Below, in pieces: positions 61,388 to 64,000 of a DNA stretch of 64,000 nucleotides. The notes under the pieces are model-generated. The model did not search any database. It worked only from the letters and a program-made list of their open reading frames with translations, and was not told where the DNA came from. The stretch is taken from positions 1,798,001 to 1,862,000 of the forward strand of contig NZ_CDGG01000001.1 in the NCBI RefSeq assembly GCF_000821065.1, in the 5' to 3' direction. Positions within the stretch are counted from its first letter, which is position 1; the number at the start of each line of letters is the position of its first letter. The translations under genes and the position numbers were made by a program. Source of the DNA: Oceanobacillus oncorhynchi (GTDB lineage: Bacteria > Bacillota > Bacilli > Bacillales > Amphibacillaceae).

Positions 61388-62653
61388 ATGAAACAGATAG
61401 ACATTGCAGTAACGGGGATGGGCGCTGTCTCGCCATTTGGCATGGGAGTACCCGCGTTTTGGGATAATTTAATTGCGAATCATTCTGCGGTAAGGGAAAT
61501 AACCGATGAAAATATACGAAAGTGGACAAAAGCAGGAGCTCGTGTACCTGATTTTGAAGTGTCTGATTTTCTATCTAAAAAGATTATCCGAAATACGGAT
61601 TATTTCACCCAGCTGGCTTTGATAACAGCAGATGAAGCATTAAAGGATGCCGGATTGTTAAAAAATGATGGAGAATCCTTCATAGATGGGGTAGACCGAA
61701 ATCGGGTCGGAACAGCGATTGGAACAGCTTTTGGCGGGATTCAGTCGTTGGAGCAGGCGTCTGAAAAATTAGCGACGGGTAAAGCAAAAAGAGTCGGACC
61801 GCGTATGATTTCTAAATCGATTCCGAATGCAGCGGCAAGTACGATATCGATTCAATACGGATTCCGCGGTCCGTCGAATACATATGTCACTGCATGTGCT
61901 GCTTCGGCTAATGCTATCGGAGAATCTGCTTACTGGTTTTTCCGTGACGATGTGGATTATATTCTTGCTGGAGGCGTGGATAGCTTATGGTCCAATGTCT
62001 TTTTATCCGGTTTAGGTGATGCGGGCGCATTGGCAGCAAAAGGTCCGGAAGATATTTCCACATGGTCCCGGCCGTTTGATGCAGCGAGGACAGGAATGGT
62101 TATGGGAGAAGGAGCAGGTTTATTTGTTCTGGAACCGCTGGAGCGTGCCAAAGCAAGAGGAGCGCATATATACGCAACGTTAAAAGGATATGGAGCTTCG
62201 AATGATGCGTATCATGACACCTCTCCTGACCCGGAAGGAACAAGCGCCGCTTTGGCAATCGAGCGGGCGCTCCGTTCCGCACAGTTAAAACCGGAGGAGG
62301 TTGACTATGTTAATGCGCACGCAACGTCGACTCCGGCTGGAGATATTGCAGAGACGAAAGCATTAAAGATGATATTTGGAGAGAATTTGGATAACATGCC
62401 GGTCAGCTCCATTAAAGGCAGCGTCGGGCATTTATTAGGAGCGGCTGGAGCCATTGAAAGCATTGCATCGATTAAGGCAATAGAGACGGGAATATTGCCG
62501 GCAACCCTTCATTCAGAAAATAGGGACGAAGCGGCTCCGCTGGATATTGTTCCAAATGTAAGCCGCAAGCAGCAAATCCAGACAGCAATGAGCAATTCCT
62601 TTGGCTTTGGCGGACAAAATGGAATTGTGATTTGGCAGGCACCTCAAGGTTAA
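61388..62653 (+). CDS. FabF-like beta-ketoacyl-ACP synthase
   Basis: This 421-residue thiolase-fold protein has the Cys-His-His triad of KAS II enzymes: Cys in TACAASANAIGE, His in NAHATSTPAGD and His in GSVGHLLGAAGAIE. It condenses acyl thioesters with malonyl-ACP in the cytoplasm. GAGGAGCATGCGGC precedes the ATG. It is next to an acyl-adenylating enzyme rather than in a fab cluster, so a specialised acyl product is more likely than bulk fatty-acid synthesis. Confidence 0.88.
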   Translation: MKQIDIAVTGMGAVSPFGMGVPAFWDNLIANHSAVREITDENIRKWTKAGARVPDFEVSDFLSKKIIRNTDYFTQLALITADEALKDAGLLKNDGESFIDGVDRNRVGTAIGTAFGGIQSLEQASEKLATGKAKRVGPRMISKSIPNAAASTISIQYGFRGPSNTYVTACAASANAIGESAYWFFRDDVDYILAGGVDSLWSNVFLSGLGDAGALAAKGPEDISTWSRPFDAARTGMVMGEGAGLFVLEPLERAKARGAHIYATLKGYGASNDAYHDTSPDPEGTSAALAIERALRSAQLKPEEVDYVNAHATSTPAGDIAETKALKMIFGENLDNMPVSSIKGSVGHLLGAAGAIESIASIKAIETGILPATLHSENRDEAAPLDIVPNVSRKQQIQTAMSNSFGFGGQNGIVIWQAPQG

Positions 62654-62695
62654 TCGGGCAAAAGAGGAAACGAATAATGAAATGGAGAGATAAGA

Positions 62696-64000
62696 ATGCT
62701 AGAAGAACGGCAAGGCCATGGGAGTGTAGTGGAGCGGCAGGCTGCACTGGAAAAGATGTATCCGAGCTGGGAGAGGCGGACGATTGCGACGCATTTTCAT
62801 AAGCAGTGCCAGCAATATAGCGATAATCCTTTGATTATGATGCCGAATCAGGCTGTAACTTATGGGGAAATGTGGGAGCGGGCACGTGAATATGCAAAGG
62901 CAATGCTGCATTTAGGCGTTAAGCCGGGGGACCATATCGCAGTTTTAATGGAAAATGAACCGGAATACGTCGCATTATTTGTAGCTTCCTCGATGGCAGG
63001 AGCAGTGATGGTCCCGCTGAATACGCAGCTGCAAAAGGAAGAATTGACCTATATGCTGCGTCAATCCGATACCAATTGGCTGATTACGCATCAATACGCT
63101 GGAAAACAGCATCATGCCGAAGGGGTAAAGAATATTGTTTCTGAACTCCAAGCGGATGCAGAGAGCCCTTTTACTAAAGCAGTTTGTATTCCCAACAAAG
63201 AAGCAGATGTACCGGAAATCTATATGACATGGGAAGTATTTTTACAAGGTGCACGAGCAGTGGAAGAAACGGCGTTAAACAAACGCTGGAAGGAAACAGA
63301 TAATCCAGACGCAACTGCAGCTATTATTTATACTTCCGGCTCTACAGGCTTGCCGAAGGGCGTGATGCTGACGGATGATATGCTGCTCCGTTCTGGTTTT
63401 GCAACGTGCTTAACCAGAGGATATGAGGTAGGAAGACGTATTTATGCTCCGCTGCCGATGTACCATGTTTACTTTCTGCAGGAAGGCTTGTTTGCCGCTT
63501 CCTTTGTAGGAGGAGGGATGGTGACCTGTCATGCGTTTCAGCCACTTCAGTCACTGGAGCTGATGGAGAAATACCAGGTTCATGATTTTCTGGCTGTTCC
63601 ATCGATGCTTGTTGCCTTATTAAATCGTCCGGAAGTAAAGCATACCAATCTAAAGTCTCTTTATGCGCTATTATGCTGTGCCGCTCCTTCGCCGGTCCCG
63701 TTATGGAAAAGAGCAGTAGATGAATTAGAAGTGACCGAAATTGGTACAGGCTGTGGCGCGACAGAAGCGGGCTCTACCACAATGCTTACTGAAATCGGAG
63801 ATCCATTAGAAATTATTTCTACAACAGTCGGGAAAGTAAAAACAGCAGGAGCCGCTGCTCATCCGGAGTTTGGAGATAAAAGTGTCACGTACAAAGTGAT
63901 TGATCCCGATACAAGAGAAACACTGCCAAGCGGTTCTGCCGGCGAGTTAGCGGTGCGGGGAAATGTGGTAACAGAAGGGTATTATAAAAAGCCGGAAGAG
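62696..64000 (+). CDS. Acyl-CoA/acyl-ACP synthetase, AMP-forming (5' part; runs off the window)
   Basis: The open frame from ATG 62696 (GGAGAGATAAGA upstream) continues 435 codons to the edge. It has the ANL-superfamily motifs: AIIYTSGSTGLPKGVM (phosphate loop), PLPMYHVY, and IGTGCGATEAGST, with GELAVRG near the edge. The C-terminal domain with the catalytic Lys lies outside. It activates a fatty or aryl acid and is probably co-transcribed with the FabF-like gene 42 bases upstream. Confidence 0.88.
   Translation, partial: MLEERQGHGSVVERQAALEKMYPSWERRTIATHFHKQCQQYSDNPLIMMPNQAVTYGEMWERAREYAKAMLHLGVKPGDHIAVLMENEPEYVALFVASSMAGAVMVPLNTQLQKEELTYMLRQSDTNWLITHQYAGKQHHAEGVKNIVSELQADAESPFTKAVCIPNKEADVPEIYMTWEVFLQGARAVEETALNKRWKETDNPDATAAIIYTSGSTGLPKGVMLTDDMLLRSGFATCLTRGYEVGRRIYAPLPMYHVYFLQEGLFAASFVGGGMVTCHAFQPLQSLELMEKYQVHDFLAVPSMLVALLNRPEVKHTNLKSLYALLCCAAPSPVPLWKRAVDELEVTEIGTGCGATEAGSTTMLTEIGDPLEIISTTVGKVKTAGAAAHPEFGDKSVTYKVIDPDTRETLPSGSAGELAVRGNVVTEGYYKKPEE

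Noticed and set aside
1-64000. tRNA, rRNA, CRISPR arrays, riboswitches and prophage genes
   Set aside because: I looked for clover-leaf ends, regular direct repeats with spacers, known leader motifs and phage proteins and found nothing convincing by eye.

Overview
The window reads as a chromosomal segment of a low-GC, spore-former-type Bacillota, most like Bacillaceae such as Oceanobacillus or Virgibacillus. The support is the AT-rich composition, strong GGAGG-type ribosome binding sites, frequent TTG and GTG starts, and characteristic Bacillaceae genes: a three-cysteine NsrR next to hmp, a copZ-copA pair with CsoR-like sites, LytS/LytT next to a CstA transporter, and Zur-type boxes. I see no rRNA, tRNA, CRISPR array, phage or intact insertion sequence. 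The genus is an inference.

1-9 kb: the tail of a gene, an acidic lipoprotein, an unusual nucleotidyltransferase-SDR fusion, a small membrane protein, and a self-contained catabolic cassette. The cassette has an NRAMP-fold transporter lacking the metal-binding residues, a DapA-family aldolase/lyase and a LacI-family regulator, with near-identical palindromic operators before the transporter and the aldolase. A double-GNAT protein follows, then the nitric-oxide module nsrR / hmp with a perfect NsrR operator between the genes.

9-24.3 kb: an amino-sugar salvage island. A leftward operon resembles chitobiose (chb) systems: GH4 glycosidase, PTS IIB, IIC, ChbG-type deacetylase and IIA. A second lactose-family PTS (IIB, IIC leftward; IIA rightward) flanks a LicR-like activator and a small membrane protein. 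It is divergent from a cell-wall recycling operon: IIA, MupG, AnmK, a MurR/RpiR regulator, a BadF-type amino-sugar kinase, an intracellular serine hydrolase and MurQ. Together they would import and break down GlcNAc- and MurNAc-containing disaccharides.

24.3-33.7 kb: two envelope proteins of unknown function, a YrhK-like protein, CorA, a LytS/LytT two-component system beside a CstA-type (probably pyruvate) transporter with a cre-like site, then an RNPP-type HTH-TPR receptor translationally coupled to a 41-codon secreted pro-peptide. That pair is a very likely peptide quorum-sensing system.

33.7-45.8 kb: two genes of unclear function, each behind a Zur-like box; a TetR-controlled DrrAB-type exporter with a perfect operator; a two-component system and a lantibiotic-protection type ABC transporter that share an 11-bp-spaced box; an MDR reductase and an AraC-GyrI regulator.

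45.8-64 kb: lipoproteins, Nudix, Dabb, HAAS, deoxyribosyltransferase, GNAT and DinB housekeeping or stress genes; the copper module copZ-copA with an unlisted 54-codon membrane protein; a stress SDR; an ArsR-type regulator/MFS pair with a likely autoregulatory palindrome; an ACAD-fold flavoprotein lacking the usual catalytic Glu; a 3-methyladenine glycosylase; and a FabF-like synthase next to an acyl-adenylating enzyme that runs off the window.
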